The notes below the pieces were generated by a model. It was not told the origin of the DNA. It saw nothing but the letters and a program-made list of their open reading frames with translations, and searched no databases. Source: Collybiopsis luxurians FD-317 M1 (Eukaryota > Basidiomycota > Agaricomycetes > Agaricales > Omphalotaceae). From it: DNA of 17,445 nucleotides. Location: contig KN834919.1 in the NCBI GenBank assembly GCA_000827265.1, positions 10,675 to 28,119 on the forward strand, given 5' to 3'. Below are positions 7,306 through 17,283 of this stretch, in pieces (within the stretch, counting starts at the first letter, position 1; each line of letters opens with the position of its first letter). Both the position numbers and the translations under genes were made by a program.

Positions 7306-10300
7306 TCAAGTGGAGTGCCAGCATTTAGTCCATTGAGTTCCATGAGCAAAATTTGACCAGTCCACTGAAAGAGCACAATTTTCAGCATCAGCAGGGATGG
7401 TGAGGAGTTGACGATGATTCTCAAATCCACCCCGCATATGGGGAGGAAGCCATAGAATAAGTGATCCTTGGTCAGAATGGAGCCAGCCACGTTCATCAAT
7501 ATAACCAGATGAAATGCCAGGAGGCAACTGGAGATTGTGGGCTTCCGATGTGGACCCAATCAGTAGACCTTTTGGAGCATTCCAAATTCTGATTGAGTTA
7601 TCTTTAGAGCCAGACACCACATATTGACCATCTGGTGAATATGCCACTGAGGTAACATCATAAGTGTGGCCTTTGAGTGGCTCTCCAACTTGTGCACCTA
7701 TGTAAGAGTCCCAAATTCTGACTGTGTTATCACAAGAGCCAGATACTACATATTGACCATCAGGTGAAAATGCCACAGAGGTAACAAAATTAGTGTGGCC
7801 TTTGAGTGGCTCCCCAAGCTGCACACCTGTTTGAACACTCCAAATCCTTAATGTCCCATCCTGGGAGGCAGATACCACATATTGACCATTAGGAGAATAT
7901 GCCACAGAAGTCACATCATAAGTATGCCCTTTGAGTGGCGCTCTAACTGGGACACCTGTTCCGGCATGCCAAATTCGTACTGTCTTATCCCTCGAGCCAG
8001 ATGCTACATATTGACCATCAGGTGAAAGTGCCACTGAAGTTACAGAATTGGTGTGGCCTTTTAGTGGCTTTCCAGCCTGAACTCCAGTTTGAGTATTCCA
8101 AATTCTGACTGTCCCATCAAAAAAGCCAAGCACTACATATTGGCCATCAGGTGAATGTGTTACTGAGGAAATTAAACTAGCGTCACATTTCAGGGGATTC
8201 CCAGCCTGCACCCCTGTTTCAGTATTCCAAATTTTTACTGTCATATCCTTAGCATCAAACATCACAAATTGACCATCAAGTGAATATGGCACTGGGGTAA
8301 CCCAATCAGTGTCGCATTTGAGTGACTCCCCAACTTGCACCCCTGTTTTTGGGTTCCAGATTCTTACTGACTTATCCAAAGCACTAGACATCATATATTG
8401 ACCATCAGGTGAATATGCCACTGAGGTAATCAGATTGGTGTGGCCATTATGTTGCTCCCCAGCCTGTACACCTGTTTGAGCATTCCAAATCCTTATTGTG
8501 TTATCCCAAGAGCCAGATACCACATATTGACCATCAGGAGAATATTGTACAGAGGTTACAAAAGTAGTGTGACCCTTGAGTGGCTCTCCAACCTGAATAC
8601 CAGTTTGAGCATTCCAAATTCTTACTGTGTTATCCCTAGACCCAGACACCACACACTGACCATCAGGTGAATATGCCACTGAGTTAACTGCATCAGTGTG
8701 GCCTTTGAGTGGCTCTCCAAGCTGCACACCTGTCTGAGTATTCCACATTCTTACTGTCCAATCCCAAGAACCGGACACTATATATTGACCATCAGGTGAA
8801 TATACCACTGAGGTCACCAAATGAGTGTGGCCTTTGAGTGGCTCCCTCACTGGCTCACCTGTTTGAGCATTCCAAATCCTTACTGTCTTATCCACAGAAC
8901 CAGACACCACATATTTACCATCAGGAGAATATGCTACTGAAGTTACCAAATCAGTGTGGCCTTTGAGTGCCTTCCCAACCTGCATACCTGTTTGAGCATT
9001 CCAGATTCTCACTGTGTTATCATGAGAGCCAGATACCACATTTTGTCCATCAGGTGAATATGCCACTGAGGTGACTGAATTTGTGTGTCCTTTGAGTAGC
9101 TCCCCAACCTGCACACATGTTTGAGCATTCCAAATTCTTATTGTGTTATCCCAAGACCCAGACACTACATATTGACCATCAGGTGAATATGCCACTGAGG
9201 TAACAAAATGAGTGTGACCTTTGACTGCCTCTCTGACCTGAACACCAGTTTGAGCATTCCAAAATCTTACTGTTCTATCACCAGAACCAGACACCACATA
9301 TTGACCATCAGGTGAATATGCTACAGAATTCACTACCCCTTCAATATGTATCACATGCAATATTTTTCCCCATTTTACAGCATGTCCACCTCTTGTTATT
9401 TTTACAACTTGCTTCAGATGTGTAATGTTATTTTCTCTCAGTGATGACTCCGATGGTAGAAGAGCACATGCTGATACATAAAGATGTGGTGTACTTTGAT
9501 GTAATGCAATACAGAATACATTGGTGAACTGCTCCAACTCTTGCATCCTTATCATGATATGTGAATTCTAATTATGTATCAATTACTGCTCACCCAGTGA
9601 AAACTAGTTCATACCTTAATTTTCTGTGCCCATTTTTTGATTACACTTGCACTAAGCAATATCCCATTGACTTTTCCCATCAAACTCATACATTCCAACC
9701 AAAATATTATTTGGCAACTACTTGTAAAATCTCTTATCCCTTTGACAATGACATCAGTTACTTCGGCATTCTCTACATGGTGTGCCCACCACTGTGCACT
9801 ATACTGTAATTGAGATGAGATGCATTGATCAATTCTTTTTTCCAAATTGCTTATCTCATGATTTGGAATTGAAGAAGTCTCCAAGTTACAAATGTTAAAT
9901 TTTGGTTCTGTAGTCAGCACCTTCAGACAGGTTATAGCCAAATTTTGGTGTTGGGAGATTCTTTGAATTTTAAACTCTGACGGACACTGTTCAGAGCTCA
10001 AAAATTCTGCCAAAGACAGATGATAATAGACCTTTTCATTATTCACATACAGCACAGCTTTCAGAACATCAATGACCTTCTTCACTACAGAATAAGTCAT
10101 ATTGGACCCCTGCTGAAGCATTGTTCCTAAGGCATTCATTGTCAAAGGCTCATAAGCTGAAGTAATTAAGCCCAGAATTGATTGGCATTGGTGCTGAGTT
10201 TGATTTTTTGTGAAATGTTGCTTTAAGACCTCTCCATACAAGTCATACAATCTGGCATGTGGGTGTTCCATCTCACTGTCATGTTCCTTGGATTGTAATA

Positions 10301-11403
10301 CAACTTGGATATTAGCTACTATGTCCATTCCTGATTCCAGTATAAATTCCATTGCAGTATTGGCCCAAATGAATAGACCATCTGCTTTAGATATGAGACT
10401 ATCTATGTCGTCCCTTGAAATTTCATTTTTATAACCTGCAAATCTTTCCCTAAACAGAATACCAATATCTTCATGAGCGGTATATTTGATAGTTAAGTCA
10501 AACAACTGAACATGAATCTTGTTCATCATTGCTTTCTGAATTTCAGTGTTGGAGCGACTCATTACTATCACCCGAACCCACTTGATTTTGCTCAAATGGC
10601 CTTGCAACTGCTCAAGCAAGATGGACTGCTCCATAGGTGTCCCCCACTCATCTAGTCCATCAATAATAATGACAGTTGGCTTAGATACTTTAATGGTGTA
10701 CAATACTTTGCAGAAGACAGACAACTGTTCCTTCAAAGGGATACTGTCCACATGTAGGGAAATATCCTTCTCAAGTACATCCAGTAAAGCTTTAGCATAT
10801 TTTGGGTGTACCTTTGCTAGATGGTAGCCAATGGTTGGCACCAGAATAGAAGTATTACTTGTCTCATGACCTTTTACACAATGAAAGGTCAGCGCTAAGG
10901 TAACTTTTTTATCCAATTCCCGGAGTTTTTTAGCAAGTGTTACTGCTATCGCACTCTTGCCGCTTCCGGCTAACCCATGGATCCAAGCCATGCGATTGTC
11001 TGGCTTGAGAACCCACTGACAGAGATCATTGAGAATCCTAACACGGGTTCCTTCCATGCAACTAATTTGTTTTTTAACTGGATTGATAATTGGGTTGAGC
11101 TTTTCTTGAAGATCTTTCAGAATATTGATTTTATCTTTTCCTATTTTTACAAGACTGTCATTTTTGACTGTTATAAATCAATATGTGGCTCACCATAGTG
11201 ATGATGGACCTCTTGATGAATGTCCCTTCCTGCAGTGTAGAAAGCTGGTGCACCTCGTATTACAAAATTGGATGCACCCGATAGTATGGAAACTAGGGCA
11301 GATCCTGGCCCTACGATCCTGAGTTATGGGAACACTGAAATGAATATTAAATCAACCACTTGCCATGAGCATTTCGGTTGGGCCCTCGACGTCTTTCCGA
11401 CAT
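7306..11403 (-). CDS. NACHT-WD40 STAND/NLR-type receptor, 4 exons
   Basis: This is a STAND NTPase of the HET-E/NWD kind: a nucleotide-driven switch whose WD40 propeller senses a ligand. My model joins 11403-11364, 11310-11194, 11140-9615 and 9567-7306, giving about 1314 residues. Residues 16-45 hold SNFVIRGAPAFYTAG and HHHYG, a short motif typical of agaricomycete NLR N-termini, with no HET, HeLo or lipase effector domain. The NACHT has Walker A GLAGSGKS (about 108-115), Walker B VIIIDGLDEW (about 209-218) and VIVMSRSN (about 243-250). A helical linker follows to about 634, then 14 WD40 repeats (635-1237) and a conserved tail with DWSNFAHGTQWTKCW. Introns: 53 bp (11193-11141) and 47 bp (9614-9568) are firm because they join the frames; the first (11363-11311) would be GC-AG and is uncertain, so the start is tentative. 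No disabling mutation is seen. Cytosolic location is inferred. Confidence 0.92.
7540..9348 (-). repeat. Array of 14 WD40 repeats, 129-bp units
   Basis: Fourteen units of 43 codons (the first has 44) lie head to tail. The core is V.SVAYSPDGQYVVSGS.D.TVRIWNAQTG, closed by LKGHT. Fourteen units fit two seven-bladed propellers. Framework residues are nearly invariant, also at the DNA level. Variation is concentrated at the two residues after HT (HF, NS, DL, HL, DA, TF, NL, DW and others) and around the D in SGS.D. (G/R, W/N, H/N, V/K, W/W, R/N). Near-identical frames with a few hot positions are the pattern of concerted evolution plus diversification known from HET-E/HET-D. Units 8-10 (about 8100-8450) are degenerate. 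Confidence 0.92.
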
Positions 11404-11585
11404 GACCGGCGGTAGATGACGGTTGTTGATAAAGAAGTGAACAGGACATGTGATCGAACAGTGTGAGAACCTACGATTGTTCCCTGTTACACAGCTCGGC
11501 AGCAAGTCCGATATCACGTGCCTTGCCCATCTGTTAGTCCTCCAATCCTCGCTTTCAATTTTCCATTGTGATATTCAGCACTGCC
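11404..11585. promoter_or_regulatory. Intergenic region upstream of the NLR gene
   Basis: This is about 180 bp between the tentative NLR start and the first plus-strand open frame at 11586. A CACGTG palindrome (E-box type) at 11515-11520 is the only clear site. If both genes are real this is a bidirectional promoter. I see no clear TATA box. Confidence 0.3.
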
Positions 11586-11744
11586 ATGTTGAGTTCCCTG
11601 CTCGACACAGATAAGCTCGAACTTCTATCCCAGCTACCCTTCATATGTACACAATACATGTCTAAGTCCTCGCAAAATTTAACAGATTACGAACGATCTA
11701 ATATCTACAGGCTTCTGTTGAGCCCTTTTCCTGGCCCAGATTAA
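11586..11744 (+). CDS. Small open frame divergent from the NLR
   Basis: A 52-residue frame starts at ATG 11586 (MLSSLLDTDKLELLSQLPF) and stops at 11744. It has natural-looking composition and no known domain. A CTAATATCTACAG stretch inside it, at about 11698-11710, looks like a branch site and acceptor, so it may be spliced differently, with an exon boundary near 11711. It could be the first exon of a plus-strand gene continuing to about 12280. I do not recognise it, and chance is possible at this length. Confidence 0.25.
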   Translation: MLSSLLDTDKLELLSQLPFICTQYMSKSSQNLTDYERSNIYRLLLSPFPGPD

Positions 11745-11931
11745 CTGCAATTATCGACTTGACGGTACTACTCTGAATCCTTATTATCTAGTAGTTCGAC
11801 AAAAAAGAAAAGAAAAAATTAGTGCCGTAAACGTTCTGTTCTGGATTTTCGTATACTCTTCCCACTCATGATTGAGGCAAATGTATGAGCATGTATAGTT
11901 TTGAATCCACATATGTTCAGGCAAGCGAACC

Positions 11932-12280
11932 ATGGCAATGACTTCCCACAATCCCATCTTTGTACCCGCCTATTCTTCGTCGACTTCCTCAAGAACTTTC
12001 TATTCTCCTTCTTCACCCGTCTTACCGATAATTCCATTGAGCAACACAATTTTAATGCTAACCCTGCAAGGAAGAGGTTACAATTAATTCACGTGGCGCT
12101 AAGGGTTTAGCTTGAGTTATTGAGATGAGCGTGGCTAAAGTCCCGCAGTTCAAAATAGACACTATCCCCTCATTCTCATCCTCCTTCGTAACCACAATTG
12201 TACAATCTCTACAGATAATAGAAAGAAAGCTCCCGTCACTCCTCTTCCGCCTCGTCAGTCGCGGCAACACGCGTCGATAA
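11932..12280 (+). CDS. Two further small plus-strand open frames
   Basis: One frame of 51 residues begins at ATG 11932 in a good start context (ACCATGGC) and is Ser/Pro-rich (VPAYSSSTSSRTFYSPSSP); it stops at 12087. Another of 51 residues runs 12125-12280 (MSVAKVPQFKIDTIPSF...). They may be exons of one gene that starts at 11586, but I cannot find a splice pattern that joins them cleanly. The minus strand is also open here, in a Lys/Arg-rich frame that looks less natural. No family is recognised. Confidence 0.2.
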
Positions 12281-12289
12281 CGAGGAGGA

Positions 12290-13515
12290 CCAGATCAGTG
12301 TTACAAGTCAAACTGGATGGCGCTGATTTTCCAATGATTATCGGTGGATATTGATCAATGATCAAGCGCATAGACTGCTTGTCTTGCTAATGTTTGTGGT
12401 GAGTTAAGAATGCCGCGTTCGAGACCTATGCCGTCGTTTCAATACCGGGTAGATAGTAGAGCTGGAGTAGGATATTGATGCAGATGCGAATAACGACTTA
12501 AGGAAAAAGTCTTACCTCCTCTTCATTCAGCGACACTCGATGGGCCCATCTTTCAGCTACCTTCATTCTTTTTTTACACCTCCAGCCATCTCCCTGTTTC
12601 CTCGTTCCCCGGAACCCGTTCACTCCAGACTCTGAATTAACTGACATCGACGTGTAGTCTTATGTCTGAATGGAATGCTGTTGCTCACAGGGTAGCAGAT
12701 GATATCAGCACGACGGAAGAGATGCATATGTTGGAGGATACGAGTGAAATAACACTGTAATTGGTGGCTTAGGTCCCCCATCCTGACATTCCACAACCAC
12801 TTTGTCATGACAGGGATTAAGGTACGCGGGGAAAGTTCTAAACATGGGCGAATCTGGGTACGCTGTGGGTGTGGAAGAGGAAAAAGAGTGTGTGTGGACA
12901 AGTATGGAGCATGAGAAAGCTCGTCAGTGGGGGGCCAACATAAAGAATCGGTTGGGTCGGAATCAGCGGAGCTGTCCGAGTCTACAACTTACGTGTTTTT
13001 TTTTTTGCACTCCTGCCTTCAGCCGTAATAGATGTTTCGTGGAAGAAACACAGTACGAGCAAGAGCCATGAGTCTTGAACTCCACTGAGATCTATGACGG
13101 GAAAGGGATGTTAACAATGGGGAGAGGCATTCGCATTCCCATCCAGGTCGAATCTTCTATAGACACAGTGGCGATGGCATTGAAAGTAAAGCCAAATCAT
13201 TTGTTTATGCTGACTTACTGCAACAAAATTAAGGAGAGAACAGTGGACCCAGCAGGCAGCAGCGCAGACTCGTTTGTTTGAGTCACAACTCAGCTGGAAG
13301 CGACGAGAGTATCATACAGGACTCCGAATGTTGCCTCTGAGGACTTCCAACCACTCTGCCCGAGTATCCTGCTGTTCAGGCGTGGCGCTGGATTCCCACT
13401 CTTTCCATATAGACATGCTCCCTGGTAGACATCGGAAAAGAGTTCAAAAACGGAGGGGGAACGTGCGGAACACTCTTACTAATAGAGCTACTTTGGTAAA
13501 GACAGTGTCAGATAA
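12290..13515. other. Stretch with ambiguous coding fragments
   Basis: No gene can be settled. Near 13310-13440 both strands are open in the same codon register. The minus-strand reading (WKEWESSATPEQQDTRAEWL, followed by a GTATGA donor-like site at 13308) looks most like protein, and another minus-strand frame is open at about 13200-13095. Without an outside comparison, the real strand cannot be chosen. 12290-13090 shows nothing beyond short frames. Confidence 0.3.
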
Positions 13516-13852
13516 AGCACAAGTTCAGATGATATAGAAGCTCTAGAGCTCCTCAGAGCTGCAGCAAACCTAGATGAGACGACTCAGGGAGCGAGCGCCT
13601 ATATTTTTCGGGCCGTGACGGGAATAGCTGCTTGCCTTTCCCGCCCATCGCTGACAGTCCCAAAACGCTTCGCAATGCTGCGACCTTCTACAATCCGACC
13701 TGCTCTACACAGCAGACTTGTCTGATACACTTGCTCCCCATATACAGGCTCTAATCCCCAAGTTCAAGCTGCCCCAAAGCAAGCTCAACAAGTCCTTTCG
13801 AGCACGCCGTAGTCGGAGAGCAAATTTATTCCCTATGAGCCCTTTTTCATAG
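13516..13852 (+). pseudogene. Exon pair of an unrecognised gene
   Basis: Two plus-strand frames join in phase across a 43-bp GT-AG intron (13615-13657, acceptor GCTGACAG). The first exon, from about 13528 to 13614, reads DDIEALELLRAAANLDETTQ and onward. The second, 13658 to 13852, reads SQNASQCCDLLQSDLLYTAD and ends with a basic segment (ARRSRRANLF). The spliced frame is about 95 codons without a start. It ends in TAG exactly at the left border of the inverted-repeat element, the stop lying within the apparent target duplication. I do not know the family. It may be the 3' end of a gene or a gene cut by the insertion. Confidence 0.35.
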
Positions 13853-14543
13853 AATCTTTGCCTCAAGGACCCGCAAATTTGGCGGGTCACGTGTTAGCTA
13901 CGTGGGCATTTCTGCGGCCCGTTGCACGCCAACTGACTTTGCATTTGTCGCGTTGCACAACTCGAATACTGTACATAGGAAACTAGCATTGTAGATTTAG
14001 TTGTACTTTATAGAACTAATAAGCAGAATGCGCCGAAAGTGCATTGAAGGAACTCTATGACCAAAAACAATGAAGTCGGCGCTAGAAGAAATCCCTAGCT
14101 ACAGCTCCCACATTCTCGACGATGGAAGGTATGGTAAACTCAAGATTGTAAATACACAAGAAAAATGGCGACATCTCTGTAGAAAAAGAATTTGACTTAA
14201 CTCAAAAATGCCATACATATCATACACATGACAAGGCAAATGCAAAGAAAAAACACGAAGGCGACGCATAAAACGATAAGGAAAATGTCCCAATAGTTAG
14301 CTGGGGATTTTTTCTTCTAGCGCCGAGCTCATTGTTTTTGGTCATAGGGAATTCCTTTAATGCACTTTTGGTGTATATATAAAGTACAACTAGATCTACT
14401 TTACAATGCTAGTTTCCTATGTTTAGTATTCAAGTTGTGCAATGCGACAAATGTAAAGTCAGTTGGCGCGCAACGGGCCGCAGAAATGCCCACGTAGCTA
14501 ATCACGTGATCCGCCAAATTTGCGGGTCCTTGAGGCGAAGATT
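13853..14543. mobile_element. Long-inverted-repeat (foldback/MITE-like) element
   Basis: Arms at about 13853-14101 and 14296-14543 are inverted copies of each other with few differences. Both begin AATCTT.GCCTCAAGG when read inward and share GGACCCGCAAATTTGG, CTACGTGGGCATTTCTGC and CTATGACCAAAAACAATGA. The spacer is about 194 bp and codes for nothing recognisable. A direct repeat TCATAG (13847-13852 and 14544-14549) flanks it; it can be extended to TTTCATAG if the right end is set two bases inward, so a 6- or 8-bp target duplication is possible. Long TIRs suggest a Mutator-like or foldback MITE, but the class is not settled. A transcript would form a hairpin of about 250 bp. Confidence 0.8.
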
Positions 14544-14689
14544 TCATAGATCTCTCGTCTTTTTCAACGCGTACCAAGATAACCTCACGCACGCCTTATC
14601 ATCCCCGAACCGCAAAACTCTAGACTAAAGGGAAAAAAGCGGCTCCTTATACGTTTGCGTCTGAAAGCTAATATCATCTTACGTGGAGG

Positions 14690-14870
14690 TAATATGTCGG
14701 AGAGGATGAGAAACGGGCATGAGGTATGTTCAAATCGAGCTTGTTGACTTCGTCAGGCTAATTTCCATCTCTTCGTTATGCAGATATTTTTCGAGTATTT
14801 CCTACATGCGATGTACAGCCATCTGTATATTCAATCAATAATTCGCATTCGTTATCCAAGCTCGAGATTC
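14690..14870 (+). pseudogene. Family Q partial copy C
   Basis: A short exon (…MSERMRNGHE, ending 14723), a 60-bp intron (14724-14783: GTATGT donor, GGCTAAT branch region, TATGCAG acceptor) and a following open stretch (IFFEYFLHAMYS…) match copies at 985-1145 and 15320-15440 in order and spacing. It is closest to the copy downstream at 15300. It is fragmentary: only this intron and its flanks are recognisable. No function can be named. Confidence 0.4.
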
Positions 14871-14992
14871 CATTAAACCTGCCTGCATAAGGCTACAGTT
14901 CTGATTCTGCTTCTCACCATTCACTGCACACTTACGCATGATGGCGTTCATATCGACTTTTGAATGTTGAGGACTCGCCGAAGACAACTATA

Positions 14993-15653
14993 ATGTTCTC
15001 GGGACGGGGATTCGAGGTAAGTCTGATACTCTTTTCGACAGTTATATCCTCGATCCCATCTCAGATGTCTCAACTATAGGATGACCTCTACGCAGTTCGT
15101 GCAACTCTCCCCGTTTCCATCTGAATTCAGACACATGGTGTCGGAAGGATAACTCGAATCGAATCCGCTCAAACGATTGCGAATTATTCAGAGCACCACT
15201 ATCGGCGGACTGCAGAGATAGCCCAGGACTCGAGTATTCGTAAAAGCTTGCGGCTGCGTATTCACTCTTAACGAATGGTTACTTACAATTAGAGTATAGG
15301 AAGTGGATTTGAGCGCTGGAGAGGATGATTTGAGGCACGGGCGTAAAGGTATGCTCGCTCTGATTTCCATTCAGTTTCTTCGTCAAGCTAATTCCATCGT
15401 TTCTGCCTATAGTTTTTTTTATATTCTTCTACATACAAATGTTGTAGACCGTAATTTCAGTCTCAACTTGTCGTTTCCGCTCCCTCTTCCTTCAACAGCG
15501 ATACCTCAACCATTGCTGTCGTAACTGCTATAATCGGCAACCCTCGACGGAAAAGCTGTAGATGGCGAAGAGCTAGTCGAAGATGACGCTGATATCCACA
15601 TCCGGAAGACCTACGCCTGGGTAGCTGAGGAGAAGCCCTTGCTTTTGGAGTAA
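14993..15653 (+). pseudogene. Family Q copy B, longest version
   Basis: A first exon starts at ATG 14993 (MFSGRGFE) and ends at a consensus donor GTAAGT. A 63-bp intron (15017-15079, acceptor CTATAG) joins it in phase to a second exon, DDLYAVRATLPVSI. A single in-frame TGA at 15122 follows, then 48 more open codons (THGVGRITRIESAQTIANYS… EIAQDSSIR) to 15271. Further on, a decayed exon, a 64-bp intron (15349-15412, AAGCTAAT branch region) and a last frame at 15537-15653 (VEDDADIHIRKTYAWVAEEK, ending PLLLE) read like the end of the same protein after a frameshift. The copy at 821-1171 matches the middle part. The product is unrecognised. The stop and shifts suggest a pseudogene, though an unusual 36-bp intron could remove the TGA. 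Confidence 0.45.
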
Positions 15654-15681
15654 GGCCAGAAGATGACGTACAATAGCGTCT

Positions 15682-16490
15682 TCAAAGGTCGAAAATGCCT
15701 GCGGCGTTAGTCCGCTCGGGCCTGAGACGGAATACGTGAAGGGTTTGGTGGGAGGGCGATGCGGCGCAGAGAGGGAGACCGATTGAATTCTGCCCTAGTC
15801 GACAATGGCACGAGGAGAGAGGACGACGCTCTGGCGATGGATTGTATGCATTGTCGGCGTATGGAGAACGTGTCCTCTGATTGCCGTCGTAGTTGTACAT
15901 GGATTCATTCGAGGGACGCGACGCGTTCGAGTCTTCTCTGTCAGCGTTATCAATCTGAAGTTTGGACCTAGTTGAACCAGGAACTGCAGGCTCGGACCAC
16001 AATGTTTGAGAAATATTCGGGTGAGAGGTATTGGGCTGGTAGGCCTTGCTGCAACGTTCGTTGAGCTAGGAAGAATTTGGCATGAGATACGAGACGGTGC
16101 GAAATGAGCATTTAAGCAACTGTTCTAGGATCAACATCGCACAAACTCCATTCCCCACTGGCGTCTCTCTCTGTTAATTACTGGATGTTGACCTCGACGA
16201 GCCTGCGTAAGGCAAGATAGGTAGCATGCGTCAGCGACTAGATGAAGCCCGATAAGACTTTGAGATTTATCCCCGGCTTGATTCATGATTTTAGCATTGC
16301 TTTCCGTGCCGTTACCAGTATGAGATACCCTGCAGTTATGCCATCGATCCCTTACTCTCTCCTGCATCTCGTTCTCCTCGTCGTATTGTCACCCTTTCAA
16401 AATGCCAATGACGATGACGCCAGGAGGAATATCGTCGTCTGATAGTACAGGCACTGAGGTCGAGGTCAAAACATGAGGATCGATCATCAC
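15682..16490 (-). pseudogene. Family P gene, copy B
   Basis: This minus-strand region aligns with 1-520 over most of its length and lies tail to tail with Q copy B. Recognisable parts in gene order: a frame ending PPGVIVIG…KG at about 16390; a decayed exon at about 16345-16290 with in-frame stops and a lost donor; ARRGQHPVINRE near 16220; a well-preserved frame of about 48 codons, 16112-15969, including HAKFFLAQRTLQQGLPAQYL and SPEYFSNIVVRAC; then a shifted frame with IDNADREDSNAS and a Ser/Pro/Asn-rich tail reaching 15682. Copy A shares the same frames at these motifs, so the ancestor coded for protein. Stops and shifts make this copy non-functional as read. I cannot name the family. Confidence 0.5.
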
Positions 16491-17141
16491 CGCGGAAACG
16501 TCAGTGCGATAGGCAATGGGTGGAAGGAGTCTACTCCGACGCGTGGGTGCAAAATTGAGCAAGCATATATCTTGCATCACCGACAATGGGTTGAGGTTTG
16601 GTGGGAGTGGGAGTAGGAGTGTATAAGTTGGCATGCAGTCAGCAGGAAGGAAAAGGATGTACATGTTTCGAGGATTATTGCAGGTGATGGGTGGTTCAAA
16701 ATTGGAAGGTTCCCTGCGATTGGAAGCAAAGTGTGAGCAAACTGGATATGAAAAAAAAACATCTGTGATGTAATTGTTACATTTGCTGTGATAAGTGACT
16801 AGGACACTTGAAATCATTTATGCTTAAACAGAACCACGCTTTCCTAAGAAATGATTATAAAGCAACAAAACTCCAATGTGACACACTTGGTGTCAGTAGC
16901 CAACTGCAAAATTGTTCCATTGCTGTACAGCCTGACTGAGTTCAAAACTATCACTATATCAATGATTGAAAACGGACCGAATGAGTGGAACCAGCATTCT
17001 TCAAGCTACATCCCATGGTGCTTAGCTACCATACAGTGAGACACATTGTGTGTAGATAGTCAAAAGAAAAAACAAAAGAAAGATCAAAAGAATATAGAAA
17101 AGTGCAGAGCAGTAAATTCAATTTCAGATTTTTGGGTCAAG
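16491..17141. other. Stretch without a supported gene, NLR 3' flank
   Basis: A minus-strand frame stays open from 16817 to 16389 but is Leu/Pro-rich, without a domain, and only its last part aligns with family P. From about 16930 onward, small patches resemble the region downstream of the first NLR gene, as expected if both flanks came from one duplication. Confidence 0.4.
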
Positions 17142-17263
17142 CTAGAATAACAAGGAAAACAAAAGAACAATTAAGATTAGAAAAAAGGGAGAATAGTACA
17201 TTTGAATGGTTTGCTAAATAAATAAGTCAGTAGTATGTCATGGATTTTGAGAGCAGAACTTAC
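17142..17263 (-). other. Predicted 3'UTR intron of the second NLR
   Basis: A consensus GTAAGT donor (first base 17263) lies 21 bases past the stop codon. A pyrimidine-rich tract and a TTATTCTAG acceptor end the intron at 17142, for 122 bp. Position and donor context (CCCAAT|GT.AGTTCT) are the same as in the first NLR gene, although the intron bodies have diverged. Confidence 0.6.
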
Positions 17264-17283
17264 ATTGGGAATTATGCAGAAAG

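Noticed and set aside
7158..7559. Overlapping minus-strand frame at the end of the NLR gene
   Set aside because: It is a shadow of the C-terminal exon in another frame. The WD40 frame and its tail are conserved in the second NLR, with the stop at the same place.
7540..9348. CRISPR array, suggested by regular repeats
   Set aside because: The 129-bp period is 43 codons of WD40 in one open frame, and the organism is a fungus.
9548..9614. 67-bp intron between the NACHT and WD40 exons
   Set aside because: Splicing at 9548 does not restore the WD40 frame. The 47-bp intron 9614-9568 does, in phase 0.
11168..11193. 26-bp intron ending at AACAG before the NACHT exon
   Set aside because: It keeps the frame but is too short. 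The 53-bp version ending at 11141 also keeps the frame and gives the usual HHHYGKD sequence.
1..16490. P and Q blocks as mating-type homeodomain genes, because copies at 784 and 821 are divergent
   Set aside because: No homeodomain signature (WF.N.R) is visible in either family, and the divergent pair probably joins parts of neighbouring duplicated units.
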